Below, piece after piece: positions 10,201 to 20,801 of a stretch of 64,000 bases of DNA (the first letter of the stretch is position 1; each line of letters opens with the position of its first letter). Location: positions 1 through 64,000 of the forward strand of contig CAICTM010000459.1 in NCBI GenBank assembly GCA_903772945.1. Direction: 5' to 3'. The notes below the pieces were generated by a model. The model did not search any database. It was given only the letters and a program-made list of their open reading frames with translations, and was not told where the DNA came from. Both the position numbers and the translations under genes were made by a program. This DNA comes from Seminavis robusta (lineage: Eukaryota > Bacillariophyta > Bacillariophyceae > Naviculales > Naviculaceae).

Positions 10201-13200
10201 GTCGATTATGGATGACGGGAACGGAGCCAGACAGTACTGATGACAATGCCGATGTTGACTGGCTGCTTGATTTGGATAAGAACATTGTTGAGCAGCGCAA
10301 AGCGCGAGCACAAACTCATCCAGGGGCTGCATCGGCGGCAGGTGGAGAAGGCGGTGGAATCACGCTTCTGTTGGAAGTAAGAGACGAAGAAAGTGACATG
10401 TGGCCCCGCGGAATTGATGGACGGAGGCGATCGTACTTGGACAATCGCGGGCAGCAACGAGCGGACGAACCAGAAATGGGCGATGGTGTGGTTGGATTGT
10501 ACAATATGGGGTACGTTCGATATAGTGGTGCCGTGCAATCCCGCGCTGCTGGATGTTTTGAGCTGACATGTTCGCGTTCCCATTTACAGTAACACTTGCT
10601 ACTTGAATTCGTCCATTCAATGTCTGAGCCACACGCCAATACTCCGAGAGTACTTCACGTCGAAAGCGTACTTGAATGACATCAACACAACAAATCCTTT
10701 GGGGAAACAGGGACAACTTGCTCAGGTTAGCGCCGTACTCATCAATTCACTTTGGAAGCGATTTGGCAACCAGATGAGCAGCGTTGCGTCATCTTCCTAC
10801 AATCCACGACAACCTCGTCGAGTCACTGCACCTGGTTCCTACTGTCCAGTCAATGCTCCGTCGCTTACGCCGAAAACCTTCAAGGAATCGCTTGGCAAAT
10901 TCAACGAAATTTTTTCGGGGAACGAGCAGCACGATGCTCAAGAGCTGTTAGCGTTCTTGCTGGATGGTCTTTCAGAGGATCTGAATCGCATTATGGACAA
11001 GCCTTACATTGAACAACCTGATAGCGATGGCCGTCCTGATTCTGAACTTGCGGACATTTGGTGGTCGAACCACTTGAAACGAGAGATGTCAATCATCGTG
11101 GCATTGTTCACTGGACAATACAAGAGTTTGTTGACATGCCGATCGTGCAAGTACGAGAGTGCTCGTTTCGAGCCATTTATGTTCTTGCAACTGCCACTCC
11201 CAGAAGATGATCATGTTCCAGTATCTGTGATTATGTACCCACTCAGCACGTTTGATGCTGGAGGCAACCCTAATCCCCCCAAAGATGTTTTCAAGTATTC
11301 AGTCCGAGTGCGAAACGATGGGAATCTTTACGACGTGCTTGTGGCTCTTGCCAAGTTGTTGCATGCCGACGAAACCAACAAAGCGGCCGAGAACGACAAG
11401 AACAACAGCGACCGTCAGCGAGAACTGCAACGATTGACGAGCACCGCAACGGAAGACATCGAAATTCTTGAAGAAGTCTACCAGAAGCGTGCCAAGGACA
11501 TGGCAGTAGTTGACATGCGAGATGGTTACATCTCGAAAGTAGCATCGGTACGCCCAGACGAAGACTACTTTGACTTTGCGCGGTTTGGTTGGTTCCCTGG
11601 TCTCACCTCTGACTGTTTGCTCACTTTATCTTGCAGAATTCATGGTCCCTCCCGGACCTTCAAAACAAGGATACCGGCGAACTCCCTGTGCTTCATGTCT
11701 ATGAGCTTGACCCTCTTCCTGAGGATAACACAGATGCCATGAACGAATCTCTCCGAACAGGCGATCTCGGGAAGGACGACGACGGAATAAAGGTCATCAA
11801 GGCAAGTAATAACGACGAGGATGAGAGCGGAGAAGACGACACGAGTCGAGAGGAGGAAGAGGATGCTGTACCAGAGCCCGAAGCTGCAAAGTTTTCCTTT
11901 TTAGCAATGGCGCAGCGGAAGTCAGAAGTAATGTCACGTGACTTTCTGCATCCCCTAGCGCACCGAGTCTTCGGAACACCGATGCTGTTGCGAGTCCAAG
12001 ACTTGGAAGGTTTCACTGGCCGTGATCTTTATGATCTTGTGGCCGTGAGAGTGAGAACTTTTGTCCCCAAGGGTGCACTGAGATTCCTTGAAAAAGACGA
12101 TGACGAAATGGAAGTGGAACTTGTAAGCAGTCGTCAGCAGTCTGACGGAACACAAGGTAGTGGAAGACAACGTTTGAAAAAGACTACCACCGACATGGAA
12201 GAAGTTTCGGCAGGACCCGTGCCTCGATATGGGTTCAGGTTAAGGATCACATCAAGGGACGGGCGAAGATGCACTCTTTGCCCTTGGTTCGAGTGCTGTA
12301 TCGGATGTTTGGTTCCTGATGATGATTATCCTACCATTGTCATGTGTGGAGACAGTATAACAGTGGATTGGCATTTTGCTGTTGACGTTGCGACCTCAGG
12401 CTTTGGCCAGCGAATCAATAGCCAAATTGACCCCCTGGTCGGTTCGTCCAACTTTGCTCCAAGACGGAATATTCCCGGCGTAACTATCAAGAATCACAGT
12501 TCCATGGGAGCAGGCCCCAAGAAAACGGGAATTCAAGGTGCCATATCTTTGGAGGACTGCTTAGATTCTTTTGCCCAAGAAGAGCGTATCCCTGAGGTAA
12601 ATGACTTTCTTGTCAGACCAAGCTATTGTGTTTTGCACTGTTTGAACCCCGTCACCAACCGTTTGTAATCTGCTGTTTCATTATTAGGCGTACTGCTCCA
12701 AGTGCAAGGACTTTCGAGTTCAGACCAAGCGCATGAGCTTGTGGCGGCTCCCACCCATTGTTATTATCCAACTGAAACGTTTCCAATTCACACAGCACAT
12801 GAGAAGGAAGCTTCGCGACCTGGTCGTGTTTCCAGTGGAAGGGCTCGACTTATCCCGCATTATTGCTTCGGATAACCTGGTTCCCCCAGTAGAATCATCC
12901 AATTCAAGCAACCAGCCCAAAAAGAAAAAGAAGGCCAAGGATAAGAAGAAGCAGAGCAGGGCTAATGGATCTTCCAAACCAGCACCAGACGTGCATGGAA
13001 GTGCTTACTTGGAAGATCCCGACATTGACGATCTAGGCACTGAGGCAACAGAGTCATCCCAGTTCATCACGGATGATGACGGTCGATCCGAGATGCTGTA
13101 TGACCTGTACGGTGTTGTGCACCATCAAGGCGCATTGTCGGGGGGTCATTATGTGGCATCGCTCAAGTCCGAGCTTGACGGTCAATGGCGCCTGTTCAAC

Positions 13201-13413
13201 GATGCTCAAATCTACGAAATCCACAACCGAGACGTCGTCGATTCGTCGGCCTACATTTTGTTCTACATCCGACGAGATGTGAAGGACGCTCGTTTGTCTG
13301 ACTACTGGGATACCACAGCAAGAGAGGGTGAGGGCATGTCGGAGGAAGACTTGGACAGAATGTTGAAGGGCCAACGAGGCGCCGGAGCTTCCGCGAACTG
13401 TGTGATCAGCTAG
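7254..13413 (+). CDS. USP32-like ubiquitin carboxyl-terminal hydrolase with CaaX end
   Basis: A cysteine protease that removes ubiquitin from proteins. Exons I can define: 7254-10510, 10590-11547, 11637-12596 and 12688-13413 (introns 79, 89 and 91 bp), giving about 1,966 residues. Order: EF-hand-like N-terminal region; acidic tract (about 222-245); a second EF-hand-like stretch (KISFEEFCRW); DUSP domain from about residue 810 (WYIIDHGWFQTW); a ubiquitin-like spacer; USP core. The first intron cuts GNTCYLNSS, which holds nucleophile Cys1089. The His box SGGHYVA holds His1879. The core contains a long acidic insert. The last residues, CVIS, form a prenylation (CaaX) box. EF-hands, DUSP, USP and CaaX together match animal USP32, so membrane attachment is likely. 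The 11547/11637 donor choice is the least certain junction. Confidence 0.88.
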
Positions 13414-13653
13414 TTACTATAGTTTGACACGATATACCGGTAGAAACATTCGTTTTTGTGATTCAAATTGGTTTATACTTTCAGCACCGGGGTACCGATG
13501 TAGCTAGCTCTTCGTTCATGCTTTCGAGTGGTGAAAGTCGGATAGAGCTTCAGTCAACTAATTCTATTTGAGCTTCTAGTTGTGAACGGTATCACTTCAA
13601 AATTGGCTCGGCTTGGCTTGTCCTTCAGCCATTCGTCTCTTTTGTTGTTGTGC

Positions 13654-14994
13654 TTATTGAAATGCATCTTCGTCGTCCCAAGAAGAACCATCATTGTTCC
13701 TGTCTTCTGCTTGTTCGTCGTCACCCATTTCATCCTGGTCGTCATCATTATTCAGCATTTCTTGAAGGGTGAACGTCCCCATGGAATTGCGCTTGATCGC
13801 CTTTAAGGATCCGTAGCAATACTCTCCTTCGACAAAAAGTGCCGTCCTATTTTGGTTGTCAACAGTCGTGTTGTACGCTTGAATGGGCCCACCAACATAT
13901 GCTCTTCGATCATCTTGTGACAGCAATCGTCCCTCTGAAAAGACGGACCCTGGCGCCGATCGTCCAGCACCAAAGAGAGACACTTGGAACCACAGCCGGT
14001 CTCGTTCACCCCCCTGGAGTCCATAGCGTCCACGGAGTATCTTTTCATTGCCAATGGCGGAAAACGTATTGTTGGGATAAAATGTCAGGGGCATGACCCG
14101 GATATCGAGGGTGGCTGTTTCTTGGTCGTAATAAATGTCTTGGGCAGCGATTCCCCGATTGACAGGATGTGGGGTCGCTGTCAGATAAAACGTGCGATTG
14201 TAGAAATCGCGCTTGTGATATTTGGCTTGGGGTTTATTGTTGTTGTCACGTCTTTGTTCCTGTTCCAGGCGGGCATTGAGATTGCCGAGCAATTGTTGCA
14301 TGGAAAAGTTCCCAACGGTAGCCGGTTGAAAGAGCATGGGTTGGTCAAAGAATGCATTGTGTTTTTTGGGATAAAAGAACTTGCCCTGTACAATCTGACC
14401 CTTTGGAATCGATAGATGCACATCCAGTTGGGGTTTGGTTGTGGCTGCTCCTGTGGATGGATCGCTGTTTTCTTTTTCGGCTAAAAACAGTGATGACTGT
14501 GTGGAATCTTCTGTTAGAGTTTCGCTGACTTGAACTTGCAATTTCCCATCCAACACAGTGTCCAGAACAATTCGCTGTTTGTCCAAATAATTCTGTTTGG
14601 TTGGAGGGCGATCGGCTGCCAACACCAGACTCTGATCCTTGTATTCCCAGCAGCCACCTCTTCCCAGTAGGCTGTGCACATTGTTGTTATCTTCGCATGC
14701 ACTAGTTCTTGGTGGCGTGGCAAGAGTTTCTTCTTCGGGTCGAGCATAGGGATCAAAGGTTCCATCGTCATTCAGTCTGATCACCAGAACGCTCTTGTCT
14801 TGTTCTTCCGCTGTTTTCTGGGCGTTGGGAGAATCATCAGCTGGTGATTCCTGTGTCAATTTCCAAATGCCACACAGATCCGAGCGAGTGAGAAAGGGTG
14901 GCTTGGAGGGAGTGTATCCTTGTGCTACTAGTAATACAAAGGCCCAAATGGATAAACACAAGCCAGTGCTGGTAGGAGCAATCGTCACCCTCAT
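13654..14994 (-). CDS. Secreted or organelle-routed protein of unknown function
   Basis: 446 residues in one exon from an ATG at 14994. The N-terminus (about residues 10-26, CLSIWAFVLLVAQG) is a clear signal peptide. It is followed by a small-domain start, LCGIWKLTQE, of a kind seen in lipocalin-like and plastid lipid-associated proteins, but the similarity is too short to name the family. The rest has alternating beta-rich text, several N-x-S/T sites (YNRTFYL, FYPNNTF, YNTTV, QNRTAL) suggesting an ER/secretory passage, and an acidic C-terminal tail. There is no Phe after the cleavage site, so a standard ASAFAP plastid presequence is not evident. It converges tail to tail on the USP32-like gene, with 240 bases between stops. 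Confidence 0.75.
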   Translation of the reverse strand: MRVTIAPTSTGLCLSIWAFVLLVAQGYTPSKPPFLTRSDLCGIWKLTQESPADDSPNAQKTAEEQDKSVLVIRLNDDGTFDPYARPEEETLATPPRTSACEDNNNVHSLLGRGGCWEYKDQSLVLAADRPPTKQNYLDKQRIVLDTVLDGKLQVQVSETLTEDSTQSSLFLAEKENSDPSTGAATTKPQLDVHLSIPKGQIVQGKFFYPKKHNAFFDQPMLFQPATVGNFSMQQLLGNLNARLEQEQRRDNNNKPQAKYHKRDFYNRTFYLTATPHPVNRGIAAQDIYYDQETATLDIRVMPLTFYPNNTFSAIGNEKILRGRYGLQGGERDRLWFQVSLFGAGRSAPGSVFSEGRLLSQDDRRAYVGGPIQAYNTTVDNQNRTALFVEGEYCYGSLKAIKRNSMGTFTLQEMLNNDDDQDEMGDDEQAEDRNNDGSSWDDEDAFQ

Positions 14995-15455
14995 CTTTGG
15001 ATGTCAATCAACTGTTGTCTATATGATGTTTCTGCATTCTTCCGTGTTGCATTAGTATAACTCCCGAGAACAACGAAGGTACCATCTGCAGGATGTGGAA
15101 GATATCTCGAAGAATGAGAAAAGCGGCTGATTGTGACGAAGTCCTGTCGCAAAGATCCAACAAACGAGTTCGCCGAATTGACCGATTAGTGTATATTCGA
15201 TTGAAGATTCGTGAGTCGAGTCGAACAACCAAAGTTCAAAGCATGATTGGCTCCGCAGCGTGTGTCGTACCAAAAGTACTGTACAAGTACCAGTAGTTGT
15301 GCCCCTCATCCGTTCATCCGTTCACAAGGTAACAGTCACAGTCACTGATGTCTCCTCCACCGGTACCACACCGAGGCTCATAAAAAGCAAAAGAAAAGCA
15401 AACGCACAAACAAAACAACAGCAACTATAGCTAGAAAACGAAAACAAGAAGAAAA
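14995..15455. other. Divergent promoter region
   Basis: The 461 bases between two genes that start in opposite directions (14994 minus, 15456 plus). No coding frame of note. It must hold both promoters, but I see no convincing TATA box. The 90 bases before 15456 are A-rich. Confidence 0.4.
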
Positions 15456-17147
15456 ATGAGTGATTCTTATTCAGCAATGGCTTCAACAACTCATGTGGCC
15501 GCCAGCAGCACCACATTCTTGGGTAGCCGACCAGTCACCGGTGGAATCAACACTGTGACACAACGACAATTGGTCCATGACGTCAAGGTGCCACAAAACA
15601 GGTTCAACGATGGATGTGGAGGGCATGTCTGGGCCATTGGAGATCTTGCCAATTCCACCAATCTTATTTCCGGCACTCCGGCGTCTGCGGAGCATCTCGA
15701 AGTCTTTGACGATGTGGCTCTGTCTATTGTCTACTTTGACCTGAATCCCTGTGGAGTCCACCCATGGCATATTCATCAAAACATGGATGAGTATGTCTTT
15801 GTTGCAAGAGGCTCAGGAATTGTTTCCATCATGAGTCCCTATGATCAGTCCATTGAAATGCTGGCGGTATCAGAGAACGACCTTGTGACGTTGCCAGAGT
15901 CGTACCTGCATCAATTTGAAGCCAGCAGTGAAGGATTGGAACTTGTTGCATTTGGCAGTGTCAATGAAGCCCACCTAGCACTGCTTCCTCTTTACATGGC
16001 CATGCAACCAGAGCCTGTCCAACAAGCCGTGAATGTACAGGTCATGCCCAGTGGTACTGGTACCGGCCTTCCGAATTTCTTCTCGCAATCCTATCCCTGG
16101 ACAAACAACATGGAGAATGGTCCTGGTGCCGCCTTTGTGTGTGCCAACATCACAGAGGATCCAACAAATTGCCCCCTGCGACCAGAGACTCCAGGACAGT
16201 ACTGCACCCGCGACTCTCAAACTGGCAATCAACAATGCACTGTCTATGATGGCTCCAATGACAAGTATTATCCTCCCTTTCAAAGTGTAGCATCCTGTGC
16301 ATCGCCTGATCCCACCACTACAGGATGCACTTGTCAATTTGATGGAGCCGTCTGTCAGTTGCAGCCTGCTCGGGCCACTGTGACGGACATGCTGTATGCT
16401 CGATTGCAATTGGAACAGGGTGCCATGATCGGTCCCGCTCTTCAGGCGCGAGGTGGCATTGGCGGCTATGTCACCAAAGGACGTATCTGGGTCATGTTCT
16501 TGAGCCCCAACTTTGGCTATGCCAGTCAGTTTGTGGCATCTCAAGGACAGTCCTTTTACATTCCTCCCGATGTTTTTGTCAACATTTTGGGTATGGACCA
16601 GGACAATGCTGCCGTCATGGGCGTTTCCCGCAAAAAGGACAAGTTGCAAAATGAAGTGGGTATCTTTGTTCCTGTTGGACCTGCCTTGAATGTTGTGCCT
16701 GCGAACGTCCTGCACGGATATTTTGGGTGGGACGATGCGACTGCAGCATCCTTTGCTGCATCTGCCTCCACCACTTCCATTGGGAACAAGTCAATGGTTC
16801 CGGAACTCATATCCTGGGTGGAACAACTCACACCGGATCAGGTTCTCTGTCCTGCCACCAATGAGTTTTGTACCGGCACAGAACCCATGCCAGATACTAC
16901 ACTTGTCTATGACAATGTTCCAGGCACAGCTTCACATACAATCAATGCTGAATTATTGAAGGAAGAAGCCGACAATATGAGCTCTGGAGAAAAGATAGCC
17001 ATTGCTGCCCTTGTAATTGCCACGGTTGACTTTTTCTTGCTCTTGTTGGTCCTGCTCCGAGGCAAGAAACAAGAAGCCCCTGGAGGTTCACCTGAAGATG
17101 TTAGTGGCATGACCTCACCTGAAGATGTTAGTGCCATGAAGGTTTGA
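15456..17147 (+). CDS. Bicupin protein with a C-terminal membrane anchor
   Basis: 563 residues, no intron. The first cupin barrel carries the metal motif HPWHIHQNMDEYVFVARGSG (His105, His107, Glu112) and the second-motif histidine in PESYLHQFE, as in germin or oxalate-decarboxylase-like proteins. The second barrel (QLEQGAMIGPALQARGG, GQSFYIPPDVFVNILG) lacks those histidines and is probably structural. Between them is a cysteine-rich insert of about 75 residues. A single hydrophobic helix near the end (IAIAALVIATVDFFLLLLVLL) is followed by basic residues and a short duplicated tail (SPEDVSGM, SPEDVSAM). The disulphide-type insert implies a lumenal or extracellular domain, yet the N-terminus shows no obvious signal peptide. 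The substrate cannot be inferred. Confidence 0.82.
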   Translation: MSDSYSAMASTTHVAASSTTFLGSRPVTGGINTVTQRQLVHDVKVPQNRFNDGCGGHVWAIGDLANSTNLISGTPASAEHLEVFDDVALSIVYFDLNPCGVHPWHIHQNMDEYVFVARGSGIVSIMSPYDQSIEMLAVSENDLVTLPESYLHQFEASSEGLELVAFGSVNEAHLALLPLYMAMQPEPVQQAVNVQVMPSGTGTGLPNFFSQSYPWTNNMENGPGAAFVCANITEDPTNCPLRPETPGQYCTRDSQTGNQQCTVYDGSNDKYYPPFQSVASCASPDPTTTGCTCQFDGAVCQLQPARATVTDMLYARLQLEQGAMIGPALQARGGIGGYVTKGRIWVMFLSPNFGYASQFVASQGQSFYIPPDVFVNILGMDQDNAAVMGVSRKKDKLQNEVGIFVPVGPALNVVPANVLHGYFGWDDATAASFAASASTTSIGNKSMVPELISWVEQLTPDQVLCPATNEFCTGTEPMPDTTLVYDNVPGTASHTINAELLKEEADNMSSGEKIAIAALVIATVDFFLLLLVLLRGKKQEAPGGSPEDVSGMTSPEDVSAMKV

Positions 17148-17878
17148 GCATCTTCCGAATGTACCGTATGGAAGCATTATGGGAAGTAGGAATAGAATGA
17201 GAAATATATTGTAAAAGGTATCGGGCAGGATCTCTGGTTGGCTTCTGTTACCATAGGTACGGGAACTCAAAAGCGCCTACTAGTATGCTAAGGAGGCTGC
17301 TGCGTGCTTGTAGCTTGGCGCTTACCGGTATTTCTGACTCTAGCTAGCTACAAGCCGTCGTGATACGGTAGCAGGAACCAGAGGAAAGATTGATTCCATC
17401 TTTCCATCTCTCTTCGTGCTCAGAGCAAAACGGCGAAGCGGAAGCCCACTCAGATTTCCAGTATGGGAAACCACTTGCTTCCTACTAGCTAGATTGGGTC
17501 CGCTCAAGCGCCGCGGAGGCTGGTATTGCTATTCTGATGCAAGATTGGGTCCGCTCAAGCACCGCGGGGGCTCAACCCGGGAGAGAGGCTGGTATTGCTA
17601 TTCTGATGCTAGATTGGGTCCGCTCAAGCGCCGCGGAGGCTCAACCTGGGAGAGAAAAGTAGAAAAAAGAACAGGTTGGGCAGGTAATATAGGCTGCCTT
17701 CCTGTTCTACTTTTTTGTGGGGAATTGGGCGGGATTGATTTACTAATTATTTGATAGGATTGTACGGATGCCATGAGCTAAAATGGACACAACTGAGGGG
17801 CGAGATTTGAACCAGGATGAAGGTGGATTCGATGCCGTCTGTGGAGAGAGTGGTTCTGTGGTGCTAGAATAAAAAACA
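17148..17878. other. Spacer with tandem GC-rich repeats
   Basis: No gene supported. It holds an ACCGGT word near 17324, GCTAGCT near 17342, the three-unit tandem repeat at 17490-17656, and an imperfect inverted repeat just after it (GTAGAAAAAAGAACAGG near 17660 against CCTGTTCTACTTTTTTG near 17702). Confidence 0.5.
17490..17656. repeat. Three-unit tandem repeat
   Basis: AGATTGGGTCCGCTCAAGC begins three consecutive units at about 17491, 17543 and 17611. Each goes on with a CCGCGGNGGCT block. The first two end in GGCTGGTATTGCTATTCTGA, and the last two carry an extra CTCAACCNGGGAGAGA. Unit lengths are therefore about 52, 68 and 47 bases. It is too short and irregular to be a CRISPR array and is best read as a local slippage product. 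Confidence 0.75.
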
Positions 17879-18773
17879 TCAACTTTGTGCTCCGCTTCCC
17901 ACGTCCTTCACATTTAGACCAAAATGTTGCATCAATCTCTGGATATCAGACTGCATGCCCTGGATATCAGACTGCACGCCCTGGACATCCATCTGTAAGC
18001 TTGTGAGCGTTCTGTGTGTCTGCCGGCCAATAACAGTCTGGGGGCTTTCGTTCGCCGACATAACAATGCAAAAGAGACGACGAGCTTGGGCCAAACGCCA
18101 AAGGTGTGGGTGGTTTCGTTGATTCAAGGCTGCCAGGAAGTAACCACTGTCCTCTATGACGGCTTGTGCTCGATGCCTTGATCCACAACTACAAATCAGC
18201 AATGCAGCCCCCACCAAGCTTGTTATGTCGCCGCAAGCACCCCCACGACCAACGTGGCGAGCTCGTAGTGTTTCGATTGCACTTTCAAGCTGCTCAACTT
18301 TGTCCGCCAATTTCAAAGGATTAGCCCCTGAGTAGGCTTCCCCAACAACGTATTTCGTTGGAATCAAAGGAACTCTATCCTGCGCCTGTGCAGCAAAAGT
18401 GAACAAGAGACTTGTGTCAACCAAACAAAATGACAACTTCTGCCAATTCACGTAGCCAACCCACCCCAGGCGAGTCTTGCGAATTCCGATCTGGGGCTGC
18501 TACAACCTCTTTCACAACCATCCCAGAGGGGGCAAGGAGATATATCCCGTTAGATTTCGCTTCGCTACCCAGCGCCAAGCTGTCATTACTCATGTAAGCA
18601 AATGAATCCAGCTGCTTGATTACTCTACCAGTATCATCATGCACGATTTCACGACCGCGGAAATCTGTCACGCCACAGCCTTGAAGACATGGAGGAAAGT
18701 AAACTGTAAGGTGCCTGTTCGCTTCCTGCTCGAAGACAGGTGCTACACTCTCTGAGATTGCTTGATGGGCCAT
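17879..18773 (-). CDS. Unrecognised protein with C-terminal coiled coil
   Basis: Two overlapping minus frames are reconciled by a GT-AG intron at 18515-18440 (76 bp, phase 0, donor GTGAAA, acceptor TTGGCAG). With the first ATG at 18773 this gives 272 residues: exon 18773-18516 and exon 18439-17879. The middle holds CGDITSLVGAALLICSCGS, and the C-terminus has a short heptad run (LQMDVQGVQSDIQGMQSDIQ) likely to coil. Upstream of the ATG the same frame stays open back to 18875 and reads a hydrophobic segment plus a glutamine run, but it has no ATG, so a 5' exon may be missing. I do not recognise the family. It is divergent from the oxidoreductase gene at 19148. Confidence 0.5.
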
Positions 18774-19147
18774 GGTCGTTGGATTCTCCACTCGTTGTTG
18801 TTGTTGTTGTTGCCTTCTAAAACTGAGCAGCAAAATAGCAAGCAAAGCTGTAGCTACTAGGTAGTTGTTCGCCACGATCGACAGTAGTACTCAGAGTAGC
18901 CTGAAAATAGAGTTCCTACCGGTAGTTAGTAGCCGAGTGACAAGCGAGTCACTCAGTCACACAAAATCTTTCTAGGCTTCCGTGAAATTGCTGGTTGGCA
19001 GCAGTCACTTTTTGACGGCCGATGCATGATGGCATTTGTGTCAAGCTGGCAAGCCGCCGACAACCGAACACCACAACCAGGACAACGGAGTTGTGACTAG
19101 CTTTTCCTTCCAGATACGCTGGGCTCCTGGCTTTCTGTCTCAAAATC

Positions 19148-20534
19148 ATGTCCTGCACCAGTGCTGTCTTGTCGTCCTCCAGTCTGTGGAGACGAACGAT
19201 ACTGTCGAAGAATCGACTCTTCCGACAACCAAGCCATGTCATGATGAGGGGATTCAGTACTGGTAGCAACAGCGCAGCAACAAAAAAGGCCAAAGTGGCT
19301 TTGATTGGCAGTGGCCGCATGGGACAAATTCGCGCCAGCATTCTCATGGCCAATCCGAGATTTGACTTTGTGGGCGTCGTGGATGTCAATCAGAATGGGG
19401 CTACTGAATTGGCCCACAAAGTTGGTGTGAGTTGCCAACAATCATATAATGTCAATCAATCCGTCCACAATGCGCCTGGTAAGGTCAACTGACCTTACCA
19501 GGCTGGCTTGAAGATCTCATAGAATATTCTTTATTTGTTTTGCTTTTTCTCTTTACAACGACAATCTGAATTCAATCAATTCCACGGTACTACGTACTAC
19601 TACAATCCACTTCGCCATGTTTTTGTTTGAATAAATCAATAAAAAGGTCAATGCCTACACGGAACTCCATGAAATGCTAGAAGACCAAAATGGACAACTC
19701 GATGGCATTGTCATGTGTTCTCCCACACATACCCACCACGACGTCATTCAACAAGTCGCCCATCACAACCAGAACAATGGTGTCGATGCCCAAGTGGCTG
19801 GCATTTTCACAGAAAAACCCGTGGGTGAATCTGCCGCACAGATTGATTCGCTCTTTGACATGGCCAAAACTGCCAACCTGCACTTGTGTTGTGGCTTTCA
19901 ACGACGATTTGATCCATCCTACGTTGCTGCCGCTCAGGCCATTGCCAACCAGGAAATTGGGACCCCCGTCGTGGCCAATCTCTTTTTTGCCGATCATCCC
20001 ATTCCGCCCCGGGAATTCTTGTTGCAAGGAGGCGACATTTTCTTGGATTTATGTGCACACGACGTGGATTTCATCACCAACGCATTGCAAGATGATATCA
20101 TTAGCGTCTATGCTACCGGCACGAGCATGGACAAGGAGTTGCAAGAGGCTGGAGTACACGACAATGCCATTATGGTCATGAACTTTTCAAACGGTGCCGT
20201 CGCCACGCTGTTCATGAGTCGCTGTGCATCCTACGGATATGATCAACGATGCGAAGTCTTTGGCAACAATGGTGGATTGCTCAGTATTCAGAATCAACCC
20301 GAAACCACCACTGTCTTGTCCAATGCACAGGGAATCCATCACTCGCGACTGTTGCATTCCTTCCCGCAACGATTTGCGCAGGCATTTGCCTTGGAAATCG
20401 ATGCCTTTTATGATACCGTGTTTCAGCTGGACGAATGGCCGATTACAGGAGAACAATGTGTCAAGGTGCAACGAGTGGCCGATGCGGCACGAGAATCTTG
20501 TAGGGAGGGACGATTAGTCTCCTTGGAATACTAG
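19148..20534 (+). CDS. Gfo/Idh/MocA oxidoreductase, inositol dehydrogenase-like, mitochondrial
   Basis: NAD(P)-dependent sugar or inositol dehydrogenase fold. Exons 19148-19426 and 19647-20534 (intron 220 bp, donor GTGAGT) give 388 residues. The Rossmann motif is VALIGSGRMGQIRASIL, followed by VVDVN for cofactor binding. IFTEKPVGE is the family EKP signature with the catalytic lysine, and GGDIFLDLCAHDVDFI carries the catalytic Asp/His pair. LCCGFQRRFDPSY is typical of the myo-inositol 2-dehydrogenase branch. The N-terminus (RRTILSKNRLFRQPSHVMMRGFSTG) is basic, lacks acids and ends in RGFSTG, a good mitochondrial presequence. The intron is twice the usual length here and holds a perfect palindrome. 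The substrate is not proven by sequence. Confidence 0.87.
19475..19502. repeat. Perfect 13-bp stem palindrome inside an intron
   Basis: CCTGGTAAGGTCA and its exact inverse complement are separated by two bases, within the intron of the oxidoreductase gene. The left arm contains a donor-like GTAAGG that lies in the read-through frame of exon 1. In RNA it would form a tight 13-bp hairpin 48 bases after the donor. Confidence 0.9.
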
Positions 20535-20801
20535 TAATATTGAAACACGACGCAGAAACTCACCTGGACGCACACACCAAAACCAAAACCAACAACTTCC
20601 TTTGCGCTGCAATTAGACCACGAGAATGAGTAGAAGATGCTAACATTGACTGAAATAGAATGCAGATTACGATACACAGAGAGGAGACTCCCACACATAC
20701 AGCTTTCGTTCCCGGACGTGTGCTCTCTGTGATGAGGATGCATTGCTCTACGGTACCGGTAGCAAATTTACTCTACTCAGTCTTGATACTATCTGGACGC
20801 C

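Noticed and set aside
17490-17656. CRISPR-like array
   Set aside because: Only three unequal units with no distinct spacers, in nuclear eukaryotic DNA with no cas genes. It is an ordinary tandem repeat.
17790-17825. tRNA gene on the minus strand, from a GGTTCAAATC box
   Set aside because: The flanking bases do not pair into a T stem, and no acceptor or anticodon stem fits upstream.
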